Source: Steinernema hermaphroditum (lineage: Eukaryota > Nematoda > Chromadorea > Rhabditida > Steinernematidae). From it: DNA of 64,000 nt. Below the pieces are notes generated by a model, which ran no database searches, was not told the DNA's origin, and worked only from the letters and a program-made list of their open reading frames with translations. Every line of letters begins with the position of its first letter. Within the stretch, counting starts at the first letter, position 1. Location: contig CM059622.1 in assembly GCA_030435675.1 (NCBI GenBank), positions 4,030,001 through 4,094,000 of the forward strand, in the 5' to 3' direction. A program made the position numbers and the translations under genes. Positions 1-12,108 of this stretch are shown here, one piece after another.

Positions 1-1360
1 AATATGCTCTCCGCTAATTTCTGCAACTTTGAGAGGCTGCTCCCTTTCTTGACAATGCTTACTGCCCCTTGGTTGTCCACTTGGACGAGGATTTTCGCGC
101 CTTTAAGCTCATTTGAAAAAGCCCTGAGCGCGAAAAGGACGGCTGCGACCTCCCTGTAAGTGCTGGATTCTCCCCGCTCGCCAGGCTCGAAATTCCTGGC
201 GGTGCGCACCGTCGAACCGTTGGTGTGCCACAACACCGCTCCTGCTCCCGTTCCCGACGCGTCTGTTGCTAAGCGGCGTGATGTGCCCACTGTCTCCAAA
301 GATCGACAGTTTCGCTGTTGCGCATTGGCTAGCCACCACCTAAGGTCTGATGATTCACTAGCTGAGAGTGGTTGGCGTGCTTTAGCTGGCAATTCCTCCA
401 TTGCAGCGAGGGTGGCGTGCAAGCTCCTCCCTTTTAGTGATGTTACCGGCCCAAACACAAAGCCTATGGATGCTAGCGATCCCCCCAGCTGCATTCGTTC
501 CTGCTTTGACGGGGATTGGGTCTGCAGCATATCGGACACCCGGCATAGGAGCTTGTGCATGCGCTTTTGCGAAATCTGCACGATATATTTTGCCAAGTCA
601 ATTTCGAACCCGAGCCATGTCAGTCGCTGCACTGGGCGCCACTGGCATTTGGCCTCCGATGTAACCACGCCCGCGAGCGCTAAATCTTGTCTCACCACAC
701 GCACATAATCTGCACAAAGCGAGTCAGTTGGAGCGAAAATGAGCCCGTCGTCAAGGTACAAAGCGCAGGTGATTCCCGCTTCGCGCCACTTGGCTAATAG
801 CGGACGGAACAGCTTCGTAAATAACATCGGGGCTGACGACAGCCCAAAAGGGAGCACGTTAAACACGAAAAATTTCCCGCGCCACTCAATGCCTAAGAAT
901 TGTCTGTGCGCCTCGCGAATTTCAACGTGATGGTACCCTGACTTCATGTCGAAAGACGCCAAAAACCCCCCTTTGGAAGCATGGCGGCTACGTTTTCCAA
1001 CCGCTCGAAAGTCACCGACTTTTGTTCTAGAAAGCCGTTCAACCATGAGAGATCAATTATCAGTCTCGGTTTGCTACCGTTGTGCACAACGGCCATGGGG
1101 CTGACGACGCGCGGTTTGGCCGGACTCGCGCTGATGGCTCCCGCTGCCAGTAGCGCCTCTATTTCATTTCGTACAAATTCCTGGTCCCGTGCGTTCATAT
1201 GCGCATTCGACTTATAAAACGTGGGCACCTCCCCGTTTGCTTTAAAAGGGAGTGCGTATCCCCGTAAAATTACGTCCAAGACCCACCCTGGCGAATGCAA
1301 GCGTTCCCAAAAACTAACACAAGACTTCAGCTTACCGACAACGCTGTTAGCTGCTGCACT
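1..1360 (-). pseudogene. Pol of DIRS-like element: reverse transcriptase and RNase H, frameshifted
   Basis: The N-terminal RT fingers (with a conserved RLIIDLSWLN segment) are read from about 1360 down to 973. Palm and RNase H continue in another frame from about 975 to the window edge. The break falls on a run of six C (plus strand 966-971), so one inserted or lost base explains it. Visible landmarks after the break are FDMKSGYHHVEI, LPFGLSSAP, the catalytic YLDD (near 760) and an RNase H core containing ATDASGTGAGAVL (near 265). The C-terminus and any recombinase lie outside the window. As it stands this copy could not make a full polymerase. Confidence 0.7.
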
Positions 1361-1370
1361 AAGCGGGTCC

Positions 1371-2098
1371 TCACTGCCGACTTGAGCTTGCTCCTTGCGG
1401 ACACTGCTTGGCCAGGTGTCCGTAACCTTTGCAGTTGTAACACATTGACTGCGCGGGCCTCCTTGCAAACTGTTGCGGAGCTCCATAACCTCCGATAGCA
1501 TACTGCGTTTGCTGCTGCAGCTGCTGGACTTGTGCTGCCAGGCTTGCAATCTGGTTGTCCCGGTAGTTGAACGCGACGGACGTGCGGGCTCCACCTCCGC
1601 CGCTGCGCTACAATCAAACACACTGCGGCATTCCCACGTTCCATATCCGCTTACCGGAAAGGGCCGCTTTCTGGTCGCACTGGGCAGCTGTGCCGGCCGA
1701 GCAGCCTCAATCTCGGTGAATTTATCCAACGCTTCTTGTACGCACTGAGCGAGTGACATCTCGGGGTGGGCCGACTGCCTATCTTCGAAAAACTTGAAGA
1801 AACTTGGTTGGGCATCGCCCTTGCGCAACAACATGTTACGTGCCTTCATGTCCTCGATAAGGGCACTCAACGATTGATTCTCGCCGACCTCAGCGGCAAG
1901 CTGGTTCAGCCGGTTGATCCACTCGGCGTTGAGCTGGACCTGGACGTCCAGACGCGTGCTCTTCAGCGGCTTCTCTTTAACAGCTGCTTGCTGCTGCTTG
2001 GCCTCGAGCGTGTCGACCTTCTCGGCGACTTTTTCCATCAACGCAAACAGATGGTCGAACTTCTCGCTCCCTTGCGGGCTTTCAACTTGATCGCTCAT
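1371..2098 (-). pseudogene. Gag-like protein of the DIRS-like element, frameshifted
   Basis: The reading frame starts with ATG at 2098 and encodes a charged, helical N-terminus. In a different frame a Q-rich stretch leads into a CCHC zinc knuckle (codons at 1401-1442, spacing C-x2-C-x4-H-x4-C) and stops at 1371-1373. That frame is closed by a stop upstream near 1615, so a shift of one frame is required at about 1600-1620 to join the halves. The product would bind element RNA in cytoplasmic particles, by analogy with other Gag proteins. I read the shift as damage, though an assembly error is possible. Confidence 0.6.
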
Positions 2099-4080
2099 TC
2101 TACAATATGTCCGTTAGTACCGACCTCTTGTCGCACGTACTTACTTTTCCGAAAGTTGTTCACTAAGAGGGTGGAGCGGACGCGCTGCGTCGCGAAATTA
2201 CTCACAAGTCCTGCAAAAGATCTGTACGTTACTCCCAGTTATGAAGTAAGCCCACTGGCTTTCTACTGCGCTCGAACACCTGCGCGTGCTCCCAATACTG
2301 ACTGCCGGGCAACTTCGACCGGTTATGCACTCGGAAACCTTATCCGAATCACGCAGCACTATCTGACCGGAACTTCGACGGCCGTATATTGCACCACAAG
2401 TGCGCGAGCTCTCGCCTCTTGATACGGAGCAATACCACAAATTTCGAATTTCGCCGTTCCCGAAACAGGCACCACGCGTTTTTTGGACTTCGAAAATCGT
2501 ATCAAAACTTAACTCCACAAACTTCACAGAAAGCTATTTCGATTAACTTCACTAAGAGAGTACAACAAAACCACGACTACCGAACGCTGAACTGTCAAGC
2601 AAGATGACGCAACACCCGTTGCGGCGTCCTATTACCCTTCTGGCCCAAAATACCGTACCCTCTCAGCGTGTTGCGCTGAGACCCGCGCCAGTCCCAACGA
2701 CTGGCTGCGCGGAAATCATCATTTTTCCGCATGAAATCAGTTCTAAGACGGTCAAAAACACAGCCACTGAAGCAGACCGATTGCTACAGAGACAAATGAA
2801 AGATTCCCTTTCCATTTGTGCAGCTCCTTATAGTGCACTTCTGTATGTTTTATTAGATACTTCAAGGACAATTTCAAGCACGTGGTTTGAAAGGAAAGTT
2901 TTTTTTTGTAGCTGAAACAGAATCACAATAATTGACACTTCTCAAAAAATCTAATCTTTGGCAGAGGTTAGAACACGCTCTATGGTGATATTGTGCAGAT
3001 TTCGGAAAACGATCTGGACACTTTCCATTTCAACTGATGGGTGGATAGCTTTGAATGCGACCAGACAAACACTTAGGGATGTCCCGAGACAAAACAAGAC
3101 CCCTGAGACTGTCTACAAAGCAGATACTTTTTATTTTGGCACATCTCGGATGTACGTGACTCGCGAATAGTGAAAGGAAGAGCTGAAGTTATGAAAAATG
3201 AAGAAGTAATGAATATCTAATTACAGCGGGGTCGGTCCAGCGCTTTCTCGTCTCCTCACTAACGAATGAGTTCACTCTTTTGGTAGTCCACTAATAAGCG
3301 AGTCCTCTACGTGAGCTTCGTTTTTCTAAAGTGCACCTCCCGCTGTGCATGGCTTTGTCAGTTCAACGGTTCTCATCGAACAGCTGAACCCAGGCTGTCC
3401 TCCCAAAGCTACATCCCGTCAACATCAAAATCCAATTTGCCGGCAAACAAGAAACGTTCTCTGCACTTTCTTTCCTATGGCGAACGTCGATTTGGGAGTT
3501 CCTGTGCTCCCTAAAGTAATTTTTGGCCAAACCAACCACACACTTCGGTCGTTGTGGTGAAGAGGGGAGAAATATTGTCGCACCAGCTTCGGAGAGTACC
3601 ATAGACGACAACAATAACCTTCGTTCTCAATTAGCCTTTCGCGGTGGGACTGATCGATATTTTGAGCTGTTTGACGGAAGCACCTGAAGGCGTTGAAAAC
3701 ATGAGAAGAGGTCGTTGTTTTCGTCCAGAACAGAAGAAAGCGTTCTAAATGTCAAGTAGTCGATGGGGTTTGTAAAGATAAAACAGAGTGAGCGCGTAGA
3801 AGAGGCCACAGAGCGGATTTGCCTCTTTCTTGAAAGGGGGCAAGAAGCCGTTCTATTTTGGAATTCAAGGTGCAGCCTATATAACTCCACTCCGAAGTTC
3901 CTAACGAAGTCAAAGTCGTGAGGATGAGAGGATGCTTAGGAATAGTCTTATAAAGCCCGTGGGACTAATATGCGAATCAAAAATGAGCGTGGCTTCGGAA
4001 AAAAGACGTAGACGTGGCCAGAGAAGAGAGAACAACGTTTTATGAAAAACCACAATTTTGAATTTCGAAATCTGAAAGCC

Positions 4081-4160
4081 GGGTTTTTCACTTGTGTCCC
4101 TACCAATCGGTCGGGCCCCATTTTCTGAGGTTCCGAATGAGTTGAGTAAGCGGTCGCAAT
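4081..4160 (-). repeat. Dispersed repeat family R1, copy 1 (partial)
   Basis: On the minus strand it carries the right-hand part of the family: GCTTACTCAACTCATT, then GCCCGACCGAT, then GGGACACAAGTGA. The left-hand GGTGTTCCAGGCC part is absent. Confidence 0.6.
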
Positions 4161-4500
4161 CGTAAATGCATTCCAGCTCCATTCCCATTCAGTAATGAAA
4201 TTGAAAGCTTACCACCAAAATAACTCTTTTTGTTTAAAACAATAATGTATGTTAGGTGCACCCACTGGCATACAAATATAATTAACATAGACGAAAACAG
4301 TAGTGAATTCTCAGATAAAAAAAGACTTTATAGAACTAGCAAGGGAACCGCTCCAGGTGTCAAGTGCCAATCGGACTTGAACCTTGGGTACACTGTACTA
4401 ATTATTTTCCAAATTATCAGCAGCGGGTAGGTATAGCGGGTCAGGTATGTATAGGGTAATATGTGTGGAGGGCCTATCATTTGACTCGGCAGCGATGCAC

Positions 4501-4560
4501 GTGGTCTACCTGCTTAGCCTCCTGTTTGTAAAGCAACAGATTGTCGTGGGTTCGACCTCA
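4501..4560 (+). repeat. tRNA-like sequence (A-box and B-box), probable SINE or tRNA relic
   Basis: GTGGTCTACCTGCTTAGC resembles a Pol III A-box and GGGTTCGACCTC a B-box, about 35 bases apart. A T-rich stretch follows. No full cloverleaf could be drawn. Confidence 0.35.
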
Positions 4561-5141
4561 GCTTGAATGTAGATTTTTCCTCCTGTCTATTTTACTCGAT
4601 ATTTTCAACATTTTGGCATGGTCATTTTGATCGGGAGTTGGCAGAGATCAGAGCTCTTGGCACCCCATGTTAAGGTACCCTCACATTGGAGACCTTTATT
4701 TTTAAATCCGTTTCCTCTGGCAGTTGAGTAAACGCAGAAAAGTTCACATTTCGCACAAATGAGTTTGATTAGCTGTATGGGGGCGCGAAGCTTGAAGTGT
4801 TGCCCATTATTTGAGACCAATGCACTTGCGCAAAGGGCAGGTGGGATATGGGGTCGAGGAAAGATTTGTATAAAGTAAATCGTTATAGAATTGTTATAAC
4901 AAATCAAAACCTGAATAGAGCTAGGATTGGCTTTTCGAAGGTGGTGGATATTATTCTGGTGGATACGGTCTCTAGGCTTAACATTGTATGAGCAATCGTA
5001 TCAAAACATTGGCCTTTGGCTTATAATAAAGCAAAGATCAGAACATTGAGAGATGTCAGTTTGGCTACTTGGCTGTGTCGTACTCTTGGACAATACACGA
5101 GAATAACCCCTACGGACACTTCTCTCCAATTGTAAAACACG

Positions 5142-5147
5142 TTTATT
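5142..5147 (-). terminator. Poly(A) signal AATAAA of the ShKT gene
   Basis: TTTATT on the plus strand reads as AATAAA on the coding strand, about 40 bases past the stop codon. Confidence 0.65.
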
Positions 5148-5185
5148 GCCATGAGGACTAACTGCTTCCTTTCTCAACTATCACT

Positions 5186-5827
5186 TCAACACTTTCCACA
5201 AGTCTTGGCGCACCACTTCTTGACCGTAGCTGGGTTGCCAGTGGTGCAGAATCCCATGCGCGCGAACTGGGCGCAGCTCGCTTTTCCTCTGTACTCATCG
5301 GTGCAGGACGCGGTTCCGGTTGGGACTTCACACAAGATCGTGTTCATGTTGCAGACCAGTCCGGGCATGCACTCATATTCGGGAGTTACGCATGCTACAA
5401 CGAGATTCATCAGCCTTCAAATTCTTCACTTACGGAGACCACTGCCTTCCGGAGAGACATTTCCTGATCCAGATCCACTATGAGCGGTGTTGGCTTTGCA
5501 TCTTCCACAAGTCACTGGACACTGCTGAGTCATGAGATCATAGTAGAGCTTATTCTGGCAGAGATAGGTGGTCACAGCGCAATTATCAGCTATATCGCGA
5601 CAGCCAACAGGAGCGCGACTACCGTATCCGTTTCCATTTCGATGGTTGTTGTTGGCCGAACATCTTCCACAAGTGTAGGGACATTGCTGAGTCATGAGGT
5701 CGTAGTAGAGCTGATTATTGCACAAGTACGACTTGGGAACACAGTCGGCTCCCTTGTCATAGCATTGGGAAGAGACCTGCAGGAGGATGGCCGAGAAGAG
5801 GGCGACGAAGAAGTTGTAGGAAGCCAT
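5186..5827 (-). CDS. Secreted protein with three ShKT domains
   Basis: Two exons, 5827-5434 and 5394-5186, flank a 39-bp intron (donor GTAAGT, acceptor TTGTAG). The splice keeps phase and gives 200 residues. A signal peptide (about 1-21) ends directly before the first cysteine. ShKT domains with six cysteines each lie at about 22-56, 76-110 and 162-200. The first two are near duplicates (both contain YYDLMTQQCP), while the third is divergent and preceded by a short extra cysteine-rich segment (133-162). Gly/Ser/Asn-rich linkers separate them. ShKT modules are common in nematode secreted and surface proteins; the partner is unknown and toxicity should not be inferred from the domain. A TATA box and a poly(A) signal frame the gene, suggesting strong, restricted expression. 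Confidence 0.9.
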
Positions 5828-5857
5828 GGCTGCTACACGGTCAGTCCGGCAATGTGC

Positions 5858-5865
5858 CTTTTATA
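5858..5865 (-). promoter_or_regulatory. TATA box of the ShKT gene
   Basis: The coding strand reads TATAAAAG, 31 bases upstream of the ATG at 5827. The spacing implies a very short leader. Confidence 0.6.
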
Positions 5866-5899
5866 TCTGTTCCGACGGCTAGGCAAACACAAGGGGCCA

Positions 5900-8800
5900 T
5901 TCGAGTGGAAATTGCATGAAATTATGAGTGATCTTGTGTGAGAATGTGTTTGAACAGATGCGAGAAGGGCGACGGAATTTGTGATTTTGTGCGCCATCAC
6001 AGAATCCGTTTTGTGGCTACAACGAGAATTTGTGGCAGAGTAGAGCCCGATGGAATACGAAGGTGAACACAGTGATGCAGCCCATTATCATCCATTATCA
6101 TCAATTTCTTGTTTATGTGTGTTGCGACGATGCTGACTACAACGGGCTAGCCATAAGAAATTAGCTCTTTATTTTTAAATTACCTCTTAATTTAATAAAT
6201 CTTGGAAGCAACGTTTATTGTGTTTATTGTGAACTGCGTTTAAAAGTGAGTTTTTAAGCGATTTTTACGCAAAAATTTAAATATTTTTGTACATGTTTTT
6301 ATTAGTGTTGTCACCTTTTGGTGCTTCCATCTTTTATTGTCCAGTTTCTTCGCAAATTCCTTACTCCGTCGAGTCTTGGGTCTTCCGAGGCACCTCTACA
6401 CTTGTGGGCGACATTTCTCCAGACGACTGGATCTCTGTTCGGGGTCTACTGTGCGGGATGAGACGTCTACGGTAGAAGGTCAGATACATTTTCTAGTATG
6501 GAGGCTGCACTATTATTAGTAGCATTATTGTCCATGGTTGTTTTGGGATAAGTTGCGATGATCGATGATTTATAAGACGTACACCTTTTGCGTCTGTATA
6601 TTGCAGTTGCATATGACGGGGAAGCCTACCAAACAGACGATGTCATATTGACACACCATGACCACATGAAAAGTGCTTTTGTGATTCGCACAGTGTTGGA
6701 TCAGCTGTGGGACTAGTCGAAAAATTTTGAATAAAAGTGGAATTAATAAAGATTCCTGTCTGGCTACATTACATGCGAAGAGCTCAAAGAATAGGTGCCC
6801 AACTAACAAGTCACAGATCGGAGGAGCGGTTGATGTCGAAAGACTAAACAAAAATCCTCAGAAAGACTCATGTTTAGGCTTTCGCGTTATCGGTCATTAA
6901 AGAATGAAACACTCGCGTGGCTTTAACCTCCAAAAGTTGGTTACAGTTAGGGCTGGCGTTCTTCTCATTCATTGTGACTCTAAGCCTTGAGAGGGGCAAA
7001 GTGACGAGCCAGATACTGCCGCAAATTCACAGGTTATCAGCCTTAACTTGACACGTTTTCTGTGTCCACTTTTTGATCCACACAATTTTTAAGGTCGCTT
7101 ATCTGTCGAATCAAACACTGTCCATCGCCACTTCGCACCAATCCGGCGGAAATCCTCACGTGATCCGTTTGTTTGCTGAGTCAAATCTTTCTGTTCGGAT
7201 GGTCGAAAGCGTTTCTGCGTCCTGGTGACCCTGGTGCGCTGTGAACCGACCCGGTGACCGGTCCTTTCTTCTTCGCGCCAGGCGGTCGGCGGCGAGAACA
7301 AAAGCAGTTCTTTTTTCGATTAATGAGCATGCTGCAGTGCCCCCACTCTGCAAGTGAAAGTTCAATTAGTCTCCGAAATGTTGTTGTTTTTCGGGTGAAC
7401 ACATTCCCTTCGATTCGAGACCTTCTTCAACTCCGTGCCTTTTGTATTCCTGTGACGTACGTTGAACGTTTAAGAATGACTGTTTTTTGCAATTATCGAT
7501 CAGTTCTGCTTATTGTAAGTCGGTGAAGTAGCGGTGATTGTGGAAGGTCTTCGATCGACTTTGTGGAAACGTGCTCTCTGATGGATTGATGTGTGGTTAA
7601 CGGGGCTATCGTTCGTCAAAACTGTCATCCCGTGATACTTCCCCACTGCTGTCTAACTATCGGATTCAACAAACGTCTTTCTGATTTCCCTTTTTCGCTT
7701 ATTTTAAGCGATAGTAAGTTTCGTTCGAACTCCGCCAAAACAAACTTCCATAGGAAAAAATCGGCTACAGTAAGAAATTCAAATTAGTTCCCAATAAAAT
7801 AGCGTCTTCTTCCATTCATCGAACGGCTCTATCGCTTCCTATTGGCGCTATATTTGGCGACATCCATCGCGAATTAGGGCACTTAATGACGAGACGTTTA
7901 GAACCGGTTCTTGATGCAACCTTCCGCGAGAAGTTGGGCTGATGGAGCGCTCAAAAATGTCCAGGAAGTAATGGTTATTGGGTTACAAGGAAACGAATAT
8001 TTTTCTTTATTTGGCTCATTAATTCATTCAATTAAAACGGATGGTGGAATATTTGTAGACGGAAATGGGCAAACTAGTGCACAACTTAGGATAGTCGAAC
8101 TAAACTAAATTCCTCTGTTTTTCAACAGTTCACAGGATGACCCTATACTCCTAAACTATAATTACATACTTGAAACAGTGGTGTGCATCTCTTGAAAACT
8201 CCCCAGCTAAACTGTAATTAGAAGCACATTAATGAATTGAGGCAAATTAATGGTTCACAGAAGCAGAAGGCTAGTGGTTAGAAAAGCAGAGGACGGTTGG
8301 CTCATCTCTTTCATCTATAAGACCTGTATTTGATCTCCTTTGTTAAGATCTACAAAAAATAACATGTCTAGATTGCTAAATCTTGACATTATCGCATCTT
8401 TCCTATAAGGTAGCTGTAAGGTACCATAGCTGTGCATACTGCAGAGTTTTAGAAAAGTGTTTTTTTTTCGATCATTCTCTTTTCACAGTAAATTAGACCA
8501 CATACACGGTTCACTGTTGCGAAAAGGAGGTCTCATTCACTGTGAACCGGGAACGAATGCATTCCATTCCTTCCAGTAGCGATTCACTGTTCCACCCACG
8601 TTCCCCTGCCCGACAGCCTTCGAAACCACTCGAGTTGACTCGAAATAAATTGCCGTTCCACACCTCTTCTCCTCCTCAAACAAGCGCCAACCGGTTCGGC
8701 GCCTCCTCTCCATCTTCTGTTTTTATGAGTCAAACACGCGCATTTCCTCTCTCGGCGGCGAAAAGACGCACGTTCGGACCCGGGTCCCCTCCCAAACAGC

Positions 8801-11500
8801 TGTGTTTTTGCCGCGCGCCGAAGACGTGTGGAGCCAATGAAAGCCAACCGGTCGTGGCGACTGATTCACCGTCACCGCTGAAGGTCATTTTTCACGGGGA
8901 AGGCGAGTTCTTAGACGTGCGCGCGTCCTCTTTTTGCGCCGATTTGACGTAATTGATACTGTCGCCGACTAACTGTAACGTCTCTATCTGTGACACCTGC
9001 GTTCCTAACGGTCAAACGAGGCCTTTTTGCTGTCTTTTTGGGGTCGATGTCATCGATGGGGATGAATCAGAAAAGAAGGACGACTCCCAAGATGGGCCAC
9101 CTTTTCGACTTCATAAACCACAAAGTTCGGACCCTAATTGCACCTAATTATTATCACTCAAAAGTCGATATGATTCCACTCTACTGATACATCGCAATAT
9201 AGTGAATCTCGAAACACCCCTATCCGTAGGATCACTATGACAAGCCAGTGCCGCATGTAAACTCCAGCTCAATCACCTTAGGACCCTCTACGCCCCACTT
9301 GGTCGCGCTTTGCAGCGCCTCAAAACAAGTTCCCTTGTGTTGTGCGCTTCTTCGTTTGTAGTTTGTTTACGACTCGCTGCGGCATTCTTCTACCTAAAAC
9401 AGCAATCCTGACGTGCAGTTCTTCTTAGCAATCGGTAGCTTATAGTCATTTCTGTGGCACATGCGGGAGCTTGTTGACTTGTCACTTTTTTGCTCATTTT
9501 TCGCGCATAAGCGTTGAGGTAAAAAAGAAGGCAGATTTTGAAGAGACTTCGCTCTATCCGAACTACCCTTTGGAACACCGTTTTTTTTTGTCTTGAGGTC
9601 ACACTTGCAGAAAGTGCTTTTTGATTTTTATCAAATTGAAAATTTCTTATTTTAACGTCATCTTGCTGGTTTAAGGTGTGTGGAGGTCATCTAGATTAAC
9701 CTTGTTAAAGATGATTTATATCCTAAAAGGACGTATTCTTTCGAAAAGTCTGAATAGAAATCTGGGCATTGAGGTCACTGCTTGATGCTTCTTCACAGCG
9801 GTTTTCTCTTAATCCCCATTGTCGAAGAAACCAAACATCGGATTTCCCTTTCTCCACTTCCTTTTCATACTGGTTTCAAATCTGCACTTAAGCCTCGATC
9901 CGCTATGCTCGCGATCGACCTTTTTTATTAATAGCAACACCTGTTTTGTGAATAATTTCCCGCATGTCAATGAATCTTTTATGTCGCCACCGTTCAAGGC
10001 GAACGGTTCGGAACCATTCAGTGCATCTGCTCGCTGAATGTTTGACGAGTCGGCAGACTAATTTTAGACGATGGACTCAAAAAGAGTCCCAGTTAATTCG
10101 ATTCTACGAACAGGTTTGACCTTTCGAGTGTCACTTTCGTTATTACGACGCCATAAAGCCATCCCCTTCCTCAGCTGATCTCGTCTCGATTCCACCACAG
10201 ACGCTCTGTCTAATGTCTATTGTCTCCGACTGCAAGAAGGCCCCGTGGTTGGACCCCGTTGCGCGTCGTTAAGCGCGTCGTTAAGGATGTGTGCAAAAAC
10301 TTAATGGCCTCACTTAGCCTCTGATTTCTGAGCGTCTTCGCTTTGTCGGCACTGTTGCGGTTTGGCAATTGTTCGGTTGAAGGGCGCGACGCCAGAGGTC
10401 ACTTTATGGCGCAGATCTGCTTGTCAGTCTGCGGGTCGCAGATCTCTGGACCTTTTGTCCGCTTCGAGTTTTACGTTTAGGTCTGATTGTTTAAGGTGGC
10501 TTTTTGTATTCCACAAGGCGTATTTCCCACACTTTCTTTACGAATCGCTATGAATCTCGGCTTTGTGATTTAGCTATGGATTGCAGCAACTGTGACTGTT
10601 GATCAGCTTCGCTCACAACAATTTGCCATTTCCATCATAAAAACCTTTCTAGCCGGCTTTACATTATTGTCTATTTCGACCTAATTTTCAAAGGGGAATC
10701 AAATGCACTCATCAGCAGATGAGATTTCGGCGTTAAGGTACACCCCTAAGACTTCTTGTCTTCTCTTCTTGCTCTTGTTTCAGCGCGATCCGAGGCGGAC
10801 ATTTTGCAAAGTTCTCTTGTAAGATAACCATTAAGTTATCTCTCAACTTTGAAATAATTCATTAGGTGGAGAACCGAAATTAATGCCAGAGTGTACGTGC
10901 TTATGTTCCTCCTTTGCTTCATATACATTACGGTCGTAATTATCATTCTCTTGCAAAATTTAAGCTGCAAAGAGGCAATTTATTGTTATGGACGCTGAAA
11001 CGAGCTCTTCAAAGAGGAGATTCTCACAAAGGTCCTGTTTCGTAATTAACGTGCGACACTTTAACTGGGACGAACTACTTCTTCCCCACTGATCAATCAT
11101 CGGTGTTCACCTTCTTCTGCGAGATGACTGTGAATGTGTCTTCTTTTCAGTGTGACCGTTGGAGCTGTCAACGGACAGAAGATCTTTTGGTTCCAAATTC
11201 TTTAATTATAACGCTAATATGGCTTCATCCCTTTAATTGCCCTTTCACTGCCCTAACTTCTTCCTTTGAGTCGCTTTATCGGTTGTCATCATGGTGAACT
11301 GCAAATCGAGTGATCGATAATGTCCGTTTAACAGACGTCGCCGAACTCGGAATGCATGATCGTCGTTCCAGTGAAAGACTGATCATCGATCATCAGACGG
11401 CAGTACTTCACATTATTGATATACGGATATCAGCTTATTAGATCGGGAATGGGAACTTGTTTCGCATAAAAATAATACGAGTTTAACAACGAGAAAAATA
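5900..11500. other. Long non-coding stretch
   Basis: No exon chain could be supported. GC-richer islands stand out at about 7100-7310 and 8540-8950. An open frame at 8542-8952 is described separately. The rest is AT-rich with short homopolymer runs and could be intergenic or the intron of a gene whose exons lie elsewhere. Confidence 0.4.
8542..8952 (+). CDS. Uncertain open frame, Ser/Pro-rich, in a GC island
   Basis: An open frame of up to 136 codons, with an ATG at 8557, encodes a Ser/Pro/Arg-rich product without a recognisable domain. It has no clear splice partner. The high GC content alone makes long stop-free frames likely, so it may be regulatory DNA. Kept because it is the longest frame in an otherwise empty 13 kb. 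Confidence 0.15.
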   Translation: MNRERMHSIPSSSDSLFHPRSPARQPSKPLELTRNKLPFHTSSPPQTSANRFGASSPSSVFMSQTRAFPLSAAKRRTFGPGSPPKQLCFCRAPKTCGANESQPVVATDSPSPLKVIFHGEGEFLDVRASSFCADLT

Positions 11501-11551
11501 AACGTTTTTCTTTATTGCGCCAGAGTATAGTGACTTTTGATTAGATACTGA

Positions 11552-12108
11552 AAAATGAAACTTTGTCCGTAACACATGGTTCTGATGAACGTATCAGTGA
11601 ACGCGAGGTAGAATGTCCTTTTTAAAACTGCACTATGGTAGTTGTTTATTTTTCGGAGAAAATGATTGATTGTTTGTGACAGCTTTTGTGACACGAGATC
11701 TCTCTGGTTATGCTTTGAAACGTCTTTGAGATCAAGGAGCAACACACGCAAGGCTATGCTAATTCGAAGCCGCTTGCCCTGTCCAGGCACATGCTTCTAC
11801 GGATGTTTACGGTCTAGACGCCACTTTTCAATATTCAAATATGCAAATTACTTCCGTCTTTCGGAGTCGGTCCCACAACGACGCTAATCTGAGAAGCTTA
11901 GGAGGAGCGTTCCCAGGAAAACGGCTTCCGGATTCTCCGGGAGTTTTTCATTTTTTGTGGTAAAGTTCGTTTTTTCCCGCAGGTTTCTGCTAGAAGAACT
12001 CCCAATAGAAATGTATCGATGTCACTGGGAACCGTCATCCTCCGCCGCTTGTTAACAAACACGAGAGAAGAATAGGGACAGCTTGTGGAAAGTTGTACAC
12101 AGAATGGT
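11552..12108 (+). repeat. Left arm of a large inverted repeat
   Basis: About 557 bases that recur, inverted and nearly identical, at 13872-14431. Both arms contain the same open frame of about 73 codons with only a few changes. The arms enclose about 1.76 kb of unrelated sequence. No transposase is visible between them. Confidence 0.85.

Larger units (their letters stand above)
1..2600 (-). mobile_element. DIRS/PAT-like retrotransposon, 5' part, truncated by window edge
   Basis: Minus-strand gag and pol remains of a tyrosine-recombinase (DIRS/PAT) type retrotransposon. Gag begins at 2098, a CCHC zinc knuckle follows, then reverse transcriptase with a YLDD active site and the start of RNase H, which runs off the window at position 1. 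The RT style (FDMKSGY, LPFGLSSAP, YLDDGL) resembles DIRS elements better than Pao or Gypsy, but the recombinase that would settle it lies outside. No integrase, LTR or second end is visible. The 2100-2600 stretch is probably its 5' untranslated region; I could not place the boundary. Frameshifts mark this copy as degenerate. Confidence 0.75.
2600..5140. other. Intergenic, repeat remnants, no gene seen
   Basis: Short open frames here have neither codon texture nor splice signals that support genes. The stretch holds one degraded copy of the six-copy dispersed repeat (4081-4160) and one tRNA-like segment (4501-4560), described separately. Confidence 0.5.

Noticed and set aside
160..708. 182-codon open frame on the plus strand
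   Set aside because: Antisense shadow of the reverse transcriptase/RNase H frame.
1..2600. Classifying the retroelement as Pao/BEL or Gypsy
   Set aside because: RT motif style and lack of a visible protease before RT fit DIRS/PAT better, though the recombinase is outside the window and this stays provisional.
5186..5827. Calling the ShKT protein a venom-like toxin
   Set aside because: The domain name comes from a sea-anemone peptide. In nematodes ShKT modules are widespread in ordinary secreted and surface proteins, and nothing here shows toxicity.
11666..11887. 73-codon open frame with an almost identical inverted copy at 14096-14320
   Set aside because: Conservation is explained by the DNA inverted repeat. 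It has no ATG context, splice sites or domain.
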